A stretch of DNA of 64,000 nt from Thalassobium sp. R2A62 (GTDB lineage Bacteria; Pseudomonadota; Alphaproteobacteria; Rhodobacterales; Rhodobacteraceae), in NCBI RefSeq assembly GCF_000161835.1, contig NZ_GG697169.2, positions 124,001 to 188,000 of the forward strand, in the 5' to 3' direction. The notes beneath the pieces are model-generated. The model saw only the letters and a list, made by a program, of their open reading frames with translations, did not search any database and had not been told where the DNA came from. The translations under genes were made by a program, and so were the position numbers. Shown here one piece after another: positions 1-9,096 of this stretch (its first letter is position 1; each line of letters opens with the position of its first letter).

Positions 1-500
1 GGGCCAATCTTGACCGCACTCAAAAACAACTGACTGTTCCATGGCACAACCGCAGCAATTACGCCCAAGGGTTCGCGGTCAGTCAGGACCAACATGTCGG
101 GTTTGTCGATCGGCAGGACTTCACCCGTCACCTTGTCTGCGGCACCGGCAAAAAAGTGAAAGAATTCAGCGATATACTGAGCCTGCCAACGGGTTTCCTT
201 GAGCATTTTCCCAGTGTCGCGGGTCTCAATGCGGCCTAACTCTTCGGATTTATCCGCTAGTAGGTCACCCAGATTGCGCAGGCATTTGCCGCGTTGCGTG
301 GGGGTCATGTCGGCCCATGGTCCAGTGTTAAACGCGCGATCTGCGGCACGAACGGCACGATCAACATCGTCTGCTGTGGCCTCTGGAATGCGTGCCCATT
401 CGACGCCCGTGCTGGGGTTCATGCTGGTAAAACTGCCGCCATCGCCCGCGTCGACCCATTGGCCGTCGATCAACATCTGAAAGGATTGTAAGTCGCTCAT
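1..500 (-). CDS. aldehyde dehydrogenase, N-terminal part (runs off the window)
   Basis: The first 166 residues of an NAD(P)-dependent aldehyde dehydrogenase, read from the ATG at 500; the rest lies beyond position 1. Translation begins MSDLQSFQMLIDGQWVDAG and shows the typical N-terminal coenzyme-binding features: the NPSTG-type strand turn, RAFNTGPWADM, and the PLGVIAAVVPWNSQ stretch that precedes the nucleotide-binding region. The catalytic Cys and Glu are outside the window, so the substrate cannot be named. It is divergent from the LysR gene at 599, with a 98-bp shared control region, so that regulator is its likely controller (inference). It might feed the neighbouring inositol pathway, but it does not look specifically like methylmalonate-semialdehyde dehydrogenase. 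Confidence 0.85.
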   Translation of the reverse strand, partial: MSDLQSFQMLIDGQWVDAGDGGSFTSMNPSTGVEWARIPEATADDVDRAVRAADRAFNTGPWADMTPTQRGKCLRNLGDLLADKSEELGRIETRDTGKMLKETRWQAQYIAEFFHFFAGAADKVTGEVLPIDKPDMLVLTDREPLGVIAAVVPWNSQLFLSAVKIG

Positions 501-553
501 GTGGTGTCTCCCTTGGTTGTAGAATGACGCGATTCTTGTAATTTGAAAAACGA

Positions 554-573
554 AACTATTTGAATAGATAGTT
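554..573. promoter_or_regulatory. inverted repeat, candidate LysR-type operator
   Basis: AACTAT and ATAGTT form a perfect 6-bp inverted repeat separated by 8 bases, in an AT-rich stretch between the divergent aldehyde dehydrogenase and lysR genes. It includes a T-N11-A type arrangement as expected for LysR regulators. Position and symmetry are seen; the binding role is inferred. Confidence 0.45.
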
Positions 574-598
574 CGACTTTTTCGAATTAAGTTGTGAT

Positions 599-1435
599 AT
601 GAACATTACTGCGCTCCAGACCTTTTTGGCGATCGTTGAGACGGGTAGTCTTGCGCGGGCGTCCGAACAAATGAACGTAACCCAGTCGACCGTCACTGCG
701 CGGCTACAATCATTAGAGCAGGAGTTGGGCCAACAGCTGATCGTGCGGCAAAAGTCGGGTGCGCGTATGACGGCGTCCGGTCAGCGGCTCAAACGCACGG
801 CCGAGGTCATGACCCAACTGTGGCGCCAAGCGCGCCAAGAAACGGCGCTGCCTGAGCGGATCAGCGAAGTGTGCAATATTGGCTGCCAACACGAGCTGTG
901 GTCGGATCTGGGTGAGCGTCTGATCACCGATATTCGGACGATGCGGCCTAATGCAGCGCTGTCTGTATGGCCAGGCAGCGCATCGGAACTGACTGCGTGG
1001 TTGGCTGCAGGGTTGATTGATGTTGCGTTGACACACAGCGCGACAGTTCAGCAAAACCAACAAATTTTTCCAATTGGAACGGAGGACTTGATCCTCGTAT
1101 CGACCGATGCGGCGGCCCCTTTGCGGTTTGATCCGGGGTATGTGTTTGTTGAGGGTGGGGAAGAGTTTGGGCGTGCCCATGCTGCAGCTTATTCCGATGC
1201 GGCCAGTGCGCGTTTGAGCTTTGGCAGCGCGACTTGGGGGCTTGCGCATATTCTGGGGCAGGGTGGGTCTGCGTATCTGCCCGCGCGGATGGTGGCGCCC
1301 TATATTAAAACGGGCCAATTGCATCGACTGGCGGACGCGCCGGTGTTTCAACGGCGCGCCTATTTGATCTTGAATGCGCATGCAGCGCAGGCGTGGCCGT
1401 GGATCCAGCCGTTGATCGAACAGCTTAGCCGCTGA
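599..1435 (+). CDS. LysR-family transcriptional regulator
   Basis: A 278-residue regulator. The N-terminal winged helix-turn-helix is clear (MNITALQTFLAIVETGSL, then the recognition-helix region NVTQSTVTARLQSLEQELG), followed by a LysR-type effector domain from about residue 90. It is slightly short for the family (about 300 residues). Its 3' end overlaps the convergent iolG gene by 11 bp. It is divergent from the aldehyde dehydrogenase at 1-500 and probably controls that gene and itself through the inverted repeat at 554-573. The inducer is unknown. Confidence 0.88.
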   Translation: MNITALQTFLAIVETGSLARASEQMNVTQSTVTARLQSLEQELGQQLIVRQKSGARMTASGQRLKRTAEVMTQLWRQARQETALPERISEVCNIGCQHELWSDLGERLITDIRTMRPNAALSVWPGSASELTAWLAAGLIDVALTHSATVQQNQQIFPIGTEDLILVSTDAAAPLRFDPGYVFVEGGEEFGRAHAAAYSDAASARLSFGSATWGLAHILGQGGSAYLPARMVAPYIKTGQLHRLADAPVFQRRAYLILNAHAAQAWPWIQPLIEQLSR

Positions 1436-2417
1436 TCTCTTTGGCCTTGCCGGTTTCCCACGCGAGGGTGGCTGCATCGGCAAGCATCTGGGCCTTGAGC
1501 CCGTCAGTGCCATCAGGGCTGATCGGAGTGCTATTGGTAACGGCGTCAATGAAGTGGATCATCTCTGACCGATACGCTTGTGCATAGCGTTCGAGGAAAA
1601 AGTTCTGAGCAACCGCGCGGGTGAACCCGGCTTCGGTTGCGATTTCCACATGGTTTTCCAGAACATTGTCAGCGCGGATCAGACCTTTGGAACCGTGCAC
1701 TTCGATGCGCTGGTCATAGCCATAGGTGGCACGGCGCGAGTTCGAGATTTGGCAAAGCTTGCCGCTCGCAGTTCTAAGCTGAACGATCGCGGTATCAACA
1801 TCACCTTCGGCACCGATTGCCGGATCGACAAGGCACGAGCCCATCGCCTGCACTTCGACGGGGTCTTCGCCCAAGAGGAAGCGCGCCATGTCAAAGTCGT
1901 GGATCATCATGTCGCGGAAAATTCCGCCCGAGGTTGCCACATAGCTCGCGGGGGGCGGGCTAGGGTCACGGCTGAGAATGTTGACCATCTCGACGTCGCC
2001 TACGGCACCTTGGGAGAGTTGGCTTTGAAGGTGAGCAAAGTTCGCGTCAAACCGGCGGTTAAATGCGGTCAGAAATGGCACGCCAGCGGTTTCGACAGCG
2101 ACGAGACACGCACGGATATTATCGACGGACATGTCGACTGGTTTCTCGCAAAAGATCGCCTTGCCTGCGGCGGCGGCTGCGTGGATCAGGTCGTAGTGTG
2201 TTGTGGTCGGTGTGCCGATGACAACCGCGTCGACGTCAGGGTTCGCGATGACCTCTTCTGACATCTGAACGGCTGCACCCAATGTACCAGCAAGAGCCCG
2301 TGCTGCTTCAGGGACAAAGTCGGAGACAGCCACAACGCGTGCGGTGTCCAAGCCCTTGATTGTCATGCCGTGGACCTGACCAATACGGCCGCATCCCAAG
2401 AGTCCTATGTTGAGCAT
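1425..2417 (-). CDS. iolG: inositol 2-dehydrogenase-like Gfo/Idh/MocA oxidoreductase
   Basis: A 330-residue NAD(P)-dependent oxidoreductase. The start chosen is the ATG at 2417 (MLNIGLLGCGRIGQVH), which puts the Rossmann GxGxxG motif at the N-terminus as usual; upstream in-frame sequence belongs to the preceding gene. The FCEKPVD motif near residue 95 carries the conserved Lys-Pro of the family, and a catalytic region HDFDMARFLLG lies near residue 175. It is the last gene of the leftward iolD-iolC-iolB-aldolase operon, one base after the aldolase stop, which supports oxidation of myo-inositol to scyllo-inosose. Two more Gfo/Idh proteins sit in the divergent operon, so the exact division of substrates among the three is uncertain. 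Confidence 0.8.
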   Translation of the reverse strand: MLNIGLLGCGRIGQVHGMTIKGLDTARVVAVSDFVPEAARALAGTLGAAVQMSEEVIANPDVDAVVIGTPTTTHYDLIHAAAAAGKAIFCEKPVDMSVDNIRACLVAVETAGVPFLTAFNRRFDANFAHLQSQLSQGAVGDVEMVNILSRDPSPPPASYVATSGGIFRDMMIHDFDMARFLLGEDPVEVQAMGSCLVDPAIGAEGDVDTAIVQLRTASGKLCQISNSRRATYGYDQRIEVHGSKGLIRADNVLENHVEIATEAGFTRAVAQNFFLERYAQAYRSEMIHFIDAVTNSTPISPDGTDGLKAQMLADAATLAWETGKAKEISG

Positions 2418-2418
2418 A

Positions 2419-3261
2419 CTAGCCTCGTAGATCAGGGGCGCCAAAAGCGCGCAAAACGGATTGAGTGGCAGTCATCACTGGGTCATGCGTTGCCTTGAGG
2501 AGCACAGCGCGATCAAACTGATCGGGGTCGCTGTTGACCGACGCGCGCAATGCCGCGCCAAAGGCCATACGCAGTTCGGTCCCGATGTTGAATTTGCAGA
2601 CTTTCGATGTCTGTGCCAGCAACGTTCGTTGGGCCACGGGCACACCTGATCCACCATGAATGACAAGTGGAACGCTTGTGACGGCCTCGATCGCTTGGAT
2701 GCGGGGCAGGTCGAGCCCGCCTTCTTTGTCCTGTTGCAGGTGCACATTGCCGACAGAGATTGCCATTGCGTCAACACCGCTTTCGCGGGCGAATTGCGCG
2801 GCTTCATCTGGGTCAGTCCCGGCCGAGTTTTCGCCGTTGGCATACCCGACAAAGCCGATCTCGCCTTCGCAGGAAATGCCCGCTGCATTAGCAAGCTCTG
2901 CGATGCGTGCGGTCTCGTCGATGTTCTGGTTCAGCGGTTTGCGCGACCCGTCATACATCAGCGAGGTAAAGCCTGAATCGAGCGCTTTGCTGCATTCGTC
3001 AAAGGTATAGCCGTGATCAAGATGGGCAACGACAGGCACATCAACCTCGGCGGCTAAGTGCCGGTACATTTTGCCCAAAATCGGAAGGGGCGTGTGTTCG
3101 CGGCAACCCGGCCCTGCCTGTAGAATAACAGGCGCACCAATGGATTGTGCGGCATAGGCATAGGCCCGCATGTCTTCCCACCCAAGGGTGACAAGACCGC
3201 CGACAGCATAATTTCCCTTCAGCGCTGGCTGAAGGACGTCTGCAAGTGTGGCTAGTGTCAT
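2419..3261 (-). CDS. iolJ: class II aldolase, likely 6-phospho-5-dehydro-2-deoxy-D-gluconate aldolase
   Basis: A 280-residue zinc-dependent class II fructose-bisphosphate aldolase-family protein. Metal-ligand signatures are visible: VPVVAHLDHGYTF (the His after the first third), the CEGEIG loop, and the late HGGSGV motif, with phosphate-binding sequence near the end. The ATG at 3261 overlaps the iolB stop codon (ATGA), indicating translational coupling; longer in-frame readings are non-homologous. Within an iol operon the expected reaction is cleavage of 2-deoxy-5-keto-gluconate-6-phosphate to dihydroxyacetone phosphate and malonate semialdehyde. A fructose- or tagatose-bisphosphate aldolase cannot be excluded by sequence alone. 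Confidence 0.8.
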   Translation of the reverse strand: MTLATLADVLQPALKGNYAVGGLVTLGWEDMRAYAYAAQSIGAPVILQAGPGCREHTPLPILGKMYRHLAAEVDVPVVAHLDHGYTFDECSKALDSGFTSLMYDGSRKPLNQNIDETARIAELANAAGISCEGEIGFVGYANGENSAGTDPDEAAQFARESGVDAMAISVGNVHLQQDKEGGLDLPRIQAIEAVTSVPLVIHGGSGVPVAQRTLLAQTSKVCKFNIGTELRMAFGAALRASVNSDPDQFDRAVLLKATHDPVMTATQSVLRAFGAPDLRG

Positions 3262-4100
3262 TTGAATTTGGCAATCATGTCTTTGATGCCCGGGATGGTT
3301 TCCAACTGGTCCGCATGAGAGGGCTGGAAATACTGAATGAGGCTGCGCTGGCTCAGTCCGCCAAGGATTGTGAAATAATACATCTCGTAACCGGGCAGCA
3401 CACAGCAAGGGTGATAGCCGCTGTCGAGACAAATGGTCGATCCATCGACGAGATGATAGGCGTCGCCGGGTTTGCCGTCTTCGCGCTGCAACATCTGCAC
3501 GCCGGAACCATGGTTGGGACGGAAGCGGAAGTTGTAGGTTTCGTCATGACGCGTCTCGATAGGCAAACGGTCTGTGTCATGCTTGTGGCTTGGGAAACCG
3601 GACCAGCCGCCCTGACCGACAGTAAAGAGTTCTGACACCAACAAACGCCCGACTTTGTCGTGCTGTTTCTGACCCAAGATGTGCTTGATCTTGCGGTGGG
3701 TTTTGGTGTCGTCCGAGCCGTATTGAACCTTGTCCAGCTCGTCTGAACGGACGGCAAAGGCTTCGAGTACTTGATCGTATTTCGCACCAGCGACAAAGAT
3801 CTCGGCAGTGTCCGAAGTACATACGATTTCGGCACGTGCTGCGGTGGGGACGTATACGCCCTCAGGTTCGCCATCCCAAACGTCGATCACGCGACCGCCG
3901 AGGCTTGAGACTTTGAACCCTTCGACATTGACGTCAACGGTGCCTGTCGCTGGCACGATGCAAGTCTCGTAGCCAGGGGTCATGTATTCGAATGCCTGAC
4001 CTTTGGTCAGTTTGACGATGTTGAAATAGTTCAGTGGAACCGTTGCATCATCTACGTCCACGATCGGGGCGTTCTTGTTATCAAATGGGGCGATGTGCAT
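3258..4100 (-). CDS. iolB: 5-deoxy-glucuronate isomerase
   Basis: A 280-residue cupin-fold isomerase converting 5-deoxy-glucuronate to 2-deoxy-5-keto-gluconate in myo-inositol breakdown. It reads MHIAPFDNKNAPIVDVDD at the start and has the metal-site region GWSGFPSHKHDTD with several His residues, then the ETYNFRF strand of the second cupin core. Length is normal for IolB. It lies 3 bp downstream of iolC and overlaps the aldolase start by 4 bp. Identification is strong because both the sequence and the operon place agree. Confidence 0.92.
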   Translation of the reverse strand: MHIAPFDNKNAPIVDVDDATVPLNYFNIVKLTKGQAFEYMTPGYETCIVPATGTVDVNVEGFKVSSLGGRVIDVWDGEPEGVYVPTAARAEIVCTSDTAEIFVAGAKYDQVLEAFAVRSDELDKVQYGSDDTKTHRKIKHILGQKQHDKVGRLLVSELFTVGQGGWSGFPSHKHDTDRLPIETRHDETYNFRFRPNHGSGVQMLQREDGKPGDAYHLVDGSTICLDSGYHPCCVLPGYEMYYFTILGGLSQRSLIQYFQPSHADQLETIPGIKDMIAKFK

Positions 4101-4103
4101 GGG

Positions 4104-5087
4104 TTATCCTTTTACGTCACTTGGTCCGGGGTGGGTGGCGAGAAACGCCTCGAGTTGTTCGTTATTTGGCATAGCGGGTGCGCAGCTGGGTTTTGCCACG
4201 ACAATCGCGGCACAAGCCGAGCCGCGCAAAACGGCCTCGTCCATATCGCGACCTTCGGCAAGGCTGGCGATGAAACCCGCCATGAAACTGTCGCCTGCGC
4301 CTGTCGGCTTGACCGCTTCGACGGCATAGATGCCGGTGCGGGTCTCTGTTCCGTTTGCAAATGTAATCGCGCCAAGGTGACCCATCTTGTAGACCACGAT
4401 ACTGGCAGTTGTGCTGGCCAGTTCGCGCGCTTTGGCGAGGCCTTTGTCGATGCCACCAGCCATAAAGCCGAATTCTTCGTCATTGGCGACGATCACATCC
4501 GATAGCGTGCCTGCACGTGACAGCACGTCTTCGGCCACTTCGGCGCTCGGCCAGCTATACGGGCGGTAATCTACGTCAAATATGATTGGCAGCCCGGCCG
4601 CACGGGCCAATTCGAACGCGCGAAACGCAGCACTGCGCGACGGCTCTGCGGCAAAGACTGTACCCGCGGTGATCAGTGCACCGTATTTGCTGTAGTCGAC
4701 GGCTTCGACATCCTCGATGCTCATCTGAAAATCAGCGGCACCGTTGCGGTAGATGACCGATTGGTGGTCTTCAACGCGGGTTTCATAGAGCGCCAGTGAA
4801 TTGCGAAATTCGCCTGCAATGGGTGTCACATGGGTGGAGTCAACGCCGTAGTGTTTCAACTGGTTCAAGCAGTAGCGTCCGATCGAGTCGTCCGACACAC
4901 GCGTGACAAGCGCGGTAGACGCCCCGAATTTCGAAAGGCCAGCGGCGATGTTTGCACTGCTGCCGCCCATGGCGACGACCACCGTTTCGGCGTTTTCGGT
5001 TTTGACGTCTGTGGGCGGGGACAGGTCCATGCCCACGCGCCCTACAACGACAAAACTGTTCTTTTTGATCCCTGTAAGGATGTCCAT
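4104..5087 (-). CDS. iolC: 5-dehydro-2-deoxygluconokinase
   Basis: A 327-residue PfkB/ribokinase-family kinase phosphorylating 2-deoxy-5-keto-gluconate. It begins MDILTGIKKNSFVVVGRVGMD and shows the first PfkB signature region (VAMGGSSANIAAGLSKFG) and the second signature PTGAGDSFMAGF with the catalytic Asp of GAGD. The ATG at 5087 overlaps the iolD stop (ATGA), giving tight coupling. Length matches stand-alone IolC, without the C-terminal DUF2090 fusion seen in some bacteria. Third pathway enzyme of this operon. Confidence 0.92.
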   Translation of the reverse strand: MDILTGIKKNSFVVVGRVGMDLSPPTDVKTENAETVVVAMGGSSANIAAGLSKFGASTALVTRVSDDSIGRYCLNQLKHYGVDSTHVTPIAGEFRNSLALYETRVEDHQSVIYRNGAADFQMSIEDVEAVDYSKYGALITAGTVFAAEPSRSAAFRAFELARAAGLPIIFDVDYRPYSWPSAEVAEDVLSRAGTLSDVIVANDEEFGFMAGGIDKGLAKARELASTTASIVVYKMGHLGAITFANGTETRTGIYAVEAVKPTGAGDSFMAGFIASLAEGRDMDEAVLRGSACAAIVVAKPSCAPAMPNNEQLEAFLATHPGPSDVKG

Positions 5088-6958
5088 CAGACGCCCTTTC
5101 GCTGGCGGGATCGGCTGGATTCCCAATCGACGTGTGCCTCGCGGACGCGGTCGCTGTTGGTGATATGTGGTGTTCCCACCTCCCACCAAGTGTGACCTTT
5201 GGTTGTCCAGCCGTCATAGGCGTCGACCTTCATCACGATGACTGAGGTCGTGTCGCTGGCTTTGGCACGTTTGAACGCCTCGGCCAGTTCTGCTGGATTT
5301 CCAACGGTTTCCGCATTGGCCCCCATCGCAGCGGCGTGCGCCTCAAAGTCGACCCCAACCTGATGGGTCGCGGTCGGTGTGTCTGCGATCAGGTTGTTAA
5401 AACTCTCGTTGCCGGTGTTGTTCTGCAACTTGTTGATGACAGCAAAGCCCCCATTGTCGAGCACCAGAACAATCATCTTTTTCTGGGTCAGAACGCTGGA
5501 ATAGAGGTCTGAGTTCAGCATCAGATACGATCCGTCGCCGGTAAAGATGATGGTGTCGTTGTCTGGTTCAGATTCAGACTGGGCAATTCGTGCGCCCCAG
5601 CCGCCAGCGATCTCGTAGCCCATGCATGAGAAACCAAATTCGACGTCGACGGTGCCAATGTCCAAGGTCCGCCAGTTGGCGGTCACCTCGGCAGGTAGAC
5701 CGCCGGCAGCGGCCACCACGCGGTCACGGGGATCACATAGGGCGTTTACGGTCCCGATGGCTTGGGCATAAGAGTTTGGGCGATTACCGGGTTTGACGTT
5801 GCCGGCGACATAGTCGTTCCATTTGGCACGTTCCGCCTGCGCCTCTGCGGTCCAAGCTGCTGGGGCGGTATAGCCATCCAGTGCTTTCGTCAGTGCAGTG
5901 ATTCCCAGTTTGGCATCACCCACGACCGGCAGTGACCGGTGTTTGCCCGCATCATGACGCCCTGCATTCAGGGAAATGATCTGGGCGTCTTTGGCAAATG
6001 CGGTCCAAGAGCCCGTGGTAAAATCCTGAAGACGGCAGCCAACAGATAGGATTACATCGGCGCGTTCGGCCACATGGTTGGCGCTGTCTGAACCGGTGAC
6101 GCCGACTGGACCGATGTTCAGCGCGTGATCATTGGTCAGGTTGGCGCGGCCCGCGATTGTTTCGATGACTGGAATATTGTGCGCCTCGGCAAAGGCTGTC
6201 ACCTCGGCCACTGCACGGGAATATTGCACGCCACCACCTGCGATCAACACAGGGCGTTCTGCCGATTTCAAGGCGGCCACGGCATCTGCGATTTCGTCTG
6301 CATCGGGTGCAGAGCGACGAATGCGCCATGTCTTTTCTTCAAAGAACTCGACGGGATAATCGTAGGTCCAGCCCTGAATGTCTTGTGGCAGTGCAATAAA
6401 TGCCGGGCCGCAGTCGGCAGGGTCAAGCATCGTTGCCAACGAAGCAGGAAGCGACTGAACAATCTGTGCAGGATGCGTGATGCGATCCCAATAGCGGCTG
6501 ACAGACTGAAATCCGTCGTTCACGCCAATCGTTGGATTGCCAAAGTGTTCGAGCTGTTGAAGCACCGGATCAGGTAGGCGCGTTTGAAACGCGTCGCCAC
6601 ACAGCAGCAACATTGGCAGCCGGTTGGCATGGGCGAGGGCCGCAGACGTGTAAAGGTTTGCCGTACCGGGCCCCGCGCTGGCGGTGCAGAACATGAAACG
6701 TCGGCGCAAATGATATTTTGCATATGCAGCAGCAGCGAATCCCATGCTCTGTTCGTTTTGACCACGATAGAGAGGCAGTTCCTCTTGCTGGTTATAGAGC
6801 GCTTCACCCAAACAGGTGACGTTTCCGTGACCAAAAATGCCAAAGCCGCCGCCACAGACACGGGTGCGAACCCCATCAATTTCAATGAATTGCGCGGCCA
6901 GATAGCGAATAATGGCCTGTGCGGTCGTCAGGGTAATGGTCTGCGTGTCTTGGCTCAC
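5087..6958 (-). CDS. iolD: 3D-(3,5/4)-trihydroxycyclohexane-1,2-dione hydrolase
   Basis: A 623-residue thiamine-diphosphate enzyme that hydrolyses the ring of the inosose dehydration product. The PYR domain is N-terminal, a central domain follows, and the C-terminal PP domain holds the ThDP motif GDGSYLMLNSDLYS. I chose the GTG at 6958 because GAGAGG lies 9 bases upstream and the product then starts VSQDTQTITLTTAQA, close to known IolD N-termini; an in-frame ATG at 7006 is an alternative without a good ribosome site. First gene of the leftward operon, controlled from the 120-bp region shared with the rightward operon, where a LacI-type palindrome lies. Confidence 0.92.
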   Translation of the reverse strand: MSQDTQTITLTTAQAIIRYLAAQFIEIDGVRTRVCGGGFGIFGHGNVTCLGEALYNQQEELPLYRGQNEQSMGFAAAAYAKYHLRRRFMFCTASAGPGTANLYTSAALAHANRLPMLLLCGDAFQTRLPDPVLQQLEHFGNPTIGVNDGFQSVSRYWDRITHPAQIVQSLPASLATMLDPADCGPAFIALPQDIQGWTYDYPVEFFEEKTWRIRRSAPDADEIADAVAALKSAERPVLIAGGGVQYSRAVAEVTAFAEAHNIPVIETIAGRANLTNDHALNIGPVGVTGSDSANHVAERADVILSVGCRLQDFTTGSWTAFAKDAQIISLNAGRHDAGKHRSLPVVGDAKLGITALTKALDGYTAPAAWTAEAQAERAKWNDYVAGNVKPGNRPNSYAQAIGTVNALCDPRDRVVAAAGGLPAEVTANWRTLDIGTVDVEFGFSCMGYEIAGGWGARIAQSESEPDNDTIIFTGDGSYLMLNSDLYSSVLTQKKMIVLVLDNGGFAVINKLQNNTGNESFNNLIADTPTATHQVGVDFEAHAAAMGANAETVGNPAELAEAFKRAKASDTTSVIVMKVDAYDGWTTKGHTWWEVGTPHITNSDRVREAHVDWESSRSRQRKGV

Positions 6959-7037
6959 CGGCTGTGTCCGCCTCTCGTAAAATTCAAGTTTGAGTCGATT
7001 GACCATTGACCAGCCGACCCAATCAAAGATACTCACT

Positions 7038-7053
7038 TTGCAACCGGTTGCAA
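7038..7053. promoter_or_regulatory. LacI-type operator of the divergent inositol operons
   Basis: TTGCAACCGGTTGCAA is a perfect 16-bp palindrome with the central CG typical of LacI/GalR-family operators. It lies between iolD (start 6958) and the rightward dehydrogenase gene (start 7079), so one bound repressor could block both promoters. A copy with one change sits in front of the LacI-family gene at 11398-11413. Sequence is seen; binding is inferred. Confidence 0.75.
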
Positions 7054-7078
7054 TCGGTTTTTCAAATGGGTGACGCGC

Positions 7079-8182
7079 ATGACGAAAATTGGCATCGGAT
7101 TGGTGGGTGGCGGTTATATGGGCAAGGCGCATGCCGTAGCCTATGCATCGGTCGGATTGGTGTTTGGAACTGCATTGCGGCCGTATCTTGCTTCGGTTTG
7201 TGGCAGCACTCCTGCGAGCTCGAAACGTTACCAAGAGGCGTTTGGCGCAGAATCGGCAGCCAACAATTGGATGGATTTGGTCAATGATCCGGCGGTTGAG
7301 GCCGTTGTGATCGCGTCCCCGCAAGAGACACACCGAGAGATTGCGCTGGCGGCGTTCGTATTGGGCAAGCCTGTGTTTTGTGAAAAGCCGCTGGGTGCGT
7401 CTATGGAAGATGGGCAGGCGATGGTCGATGCAGCCAAGGCGTCTGGCTGTGTGAACATGATCGGGTTCAACTACATCCGTACCCCAGCCTCGCAATATGC
7501 CCAGAACCTAATCGCGGAGGGTGCCATCGGCGATGTCACGTGGTTCCGCGGTGAGCATACAGAAGATTTTCTGGCCGACCTGACCAAACCCGCGAATTGG
7601 CGGACCACGGGGCGGGCCAACGGGACGATGGGCGATCTGGCCCCGCATATGATCAACGGTGCCCGCGCGCTAATCGGTCCAATAACCGAAGTGAACGCCC
7701 GCATCGAGACCGTCCACGAAACGCGCAACGGAGTTGCCGTTACCAATGATGACCAAGCGCAAATGATGTGCCGGTTTGAGAATGGGGTCATGGGGCACCT
7801 ATTTTTTAGCCGCGTCGCGACAGGGCGCAAAATGGGCTATGCGTATGAAATCCACGGAACCAAAGGGTCGATCAAATTCGACCAAGAGGACCAGAACGCG
7901 CTGCATCTCTATTTGATGGACGGGCCTGACGCGACACGCGGTTTCCGTAAAATTCTTACGGGACCTGCGCATCCGGATTACCTTCCGTTTTGTCAGGGGC
8001 CGGGTCACGGCACTGGCTATCAAGATCAAATCATCATCGAAGCGCGCGATTTCCTCGCCGCTATTGAAAAGGGCCAGAACATCTGGCCGACCTTTGCCGA
8101 AGGGTTAGAGGTCAACCGCGTCGTCGCTGCCGCTTGGGGTTCGCAAGACGGCGGTCAATGGAAAACAGTTAAAGATTACTAG
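7079..8182 (+). CDS. Gfo/Idh/MocA-family oxidoreductase of the inositol locus
   Basis: A 367-residue NAD(P)-dependent dehydrogenase. Starting at the ATG at 7079 the product reads MTKIGIGLVGGGYMGKAHA, with the Rossmann glycine motif. VFCEKPLGASMEDG contains the catalytic-type Lys of EKP, and the second domain includes GDLAPHMINGARAL. First gene of the rightward operon, 26 bp after the LacI-type palindrome and 16 bp before the iolE-like gene. It probably oxidises an inositol isomer or inosose derivative; the exact substrate cannot be assigned, and it differs clearly from both other Gfo/Idh proteins of the locus. Confidence 0.82.
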   Translation: MTKIGIGLVGGGYMGKAHAVAYASVGLVFGTALRPYLASVCGSTPASSKRYQEAFGAESAANNWMDLVNDPAVEAVVIASPQETHREIALAAFVLGKPVFCEKPLGASMEDGQAMVDAAKASGCVNMIGFNYIRTPASQYAQNLIAEGAIGDVTWFRGEHTEDFLADLTKPANWRTTGRANGTMGDLAPHMINGARALIGPITEVNARIETVHETRNGVAVTNDDQAQMMCRFENGVMGHLFFSRVATGRKMGYAYEIHGTKGSIKFDQEDQNALHLYLMDGPDATRGFRKILTGPAHPDYLPFCQGPGHGTGYQDQIIIEARDFLAAIEKGQNIWPTFAEGLEVNRVVAAAWGSQDGGQWKTVKDY

Positions 8183-8198
8183 ATAAGGCTTTGAAAAC

Positions 8199-9086
8199 AT
8201 GATCACTATTGGCAACGCGCCCTGTAGTTGGGGTGTCGAATTCGCGGATGATCCGCGCAATCCAAACTGGAAAACCGTGCTGGCTGAAAATGCGTCAGCG
8301 GGCTTTACCGGCATCGAATTGGGACCGATCGGCTTTATGCCTGAGGATCCACCACTGGTCGCAGACGCGCTCGAAGAGACGGGCCAGACCCTGATCGGTG
8401 GCGTTGTTTTCCGCCCGTTTCATGATTTGGAAAAATGGGACGAAGTTTTGGATGCGTCTGTTCGGACATGCAAAGCATTGGTGGCGCATGGTGCGCAACA
8501 CCTTGTTCTTATTGATTCAATTTCACCACGTCGTGCGCCGACAGCAGGTCGCCCCGACGAGGCTGAACAAATGGACAAGGCGGAGTGGATTGCGTTCCGT
8601 GACCGCATCGCAACTGTCGCGAAAATGGGTGCCGAAGAATACGGGTTGACCGTCGGAATGCACGCCCACGCGGCTGGTTTCATCGATTTTGAACCAGAGC
8701 TCGAGCGCCTGCTATCTGAAGTCGACGAATCACACTTGAAAATCTGTTTTGACACTGGTCACCACTCTTATGCAGGATACGATCCGATTGCGTTCATGGA
8801 ACGGAACATGGATCGCATTTCTTATATGCATTTTAAAGATATCAACCCCAAAGTTAAAGCCGACGTCGTTGCCAAACGGACAGGATTCTACGACGCATGT
8901 GCGCAGGGCATCTTTTGCAATTTGGGCGACGGCGACGTCGATTTCCCGAAGGTGCGCGCGCTGTTGGTCAACGCGGGCTTTGAAGGTTGGTGCACTGTTG
9001 AGCAAGACTGCGATCCTGAAGGTGACACGTCGCCTGCAGCTGATGCGCTTTTGAACGGCAACTATCTGAAATCCATCGGTTTTTAA
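8199..9086 (+). CDS. iolE: IolE/IolI-like inosose dehydratase or isomerase (TIM barrel)
   Basis: A 295-residue protein of the xylose-isomerase-like TIM-barrel family (AP endonuclease 2 fold). It starts MITIGNAPCSWGVEF, in the style of IolE/MocC proteins, and carries metal-site segments GMHAHAAGFI, LKICFDTGHHSYAG, SYMHFKDINPK and TVEQDCD that match the Glu/Asp/His ligand pattern of the fold. Between two dehydrogenases in an inositol operon, it most likely dehydrates scyllo-inosose, supplying the substrate of IolD. Inosose isomerase (IolI) is the alternative. No other IolE candidate is in the window, which favours the dehydratase reading. Confidence 0.75.
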   Translation: MITIGNAPCSWGVEFADDPRNPNWKTVLAENASAGFTGIELGPIGFMPEDPPLVADALEETGQTLIGGVVFRPFHDLEKWDEVLDASVRTCKALVAHGAQHLVLIDSISPRRAPTAGRPDEAEQMDKAEWIAFRDRIATVAKMGAEEYGLTVGMHAHAAGFIDFEPELERLLSEVDESHLKICFDTGHHSYAGYDPIAFMERNMDRISYMHFKDINPKVKADVVAKRTGFYDACAQGIFCNLGDGDVDFPKVRALLVNAGFEGWCTVEQDCDPEGDTSPAADALLNGNYLKSIGF

Positions 9087-9096
9087 GGAACAGATC

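Noticed and set aside
1578-2261. Plus-strand frame inside iolG
   Set aside because: Antisense shadow without any domain-like feature.
5087-7495. Long 802-codon reading for iolD extending across the divergent promoter
   Set aside because: The first ~180 codons cover the operator and the antisense of the next gene and do not look like IolD; the GTG at 6958 with a ribosome site fits the family.
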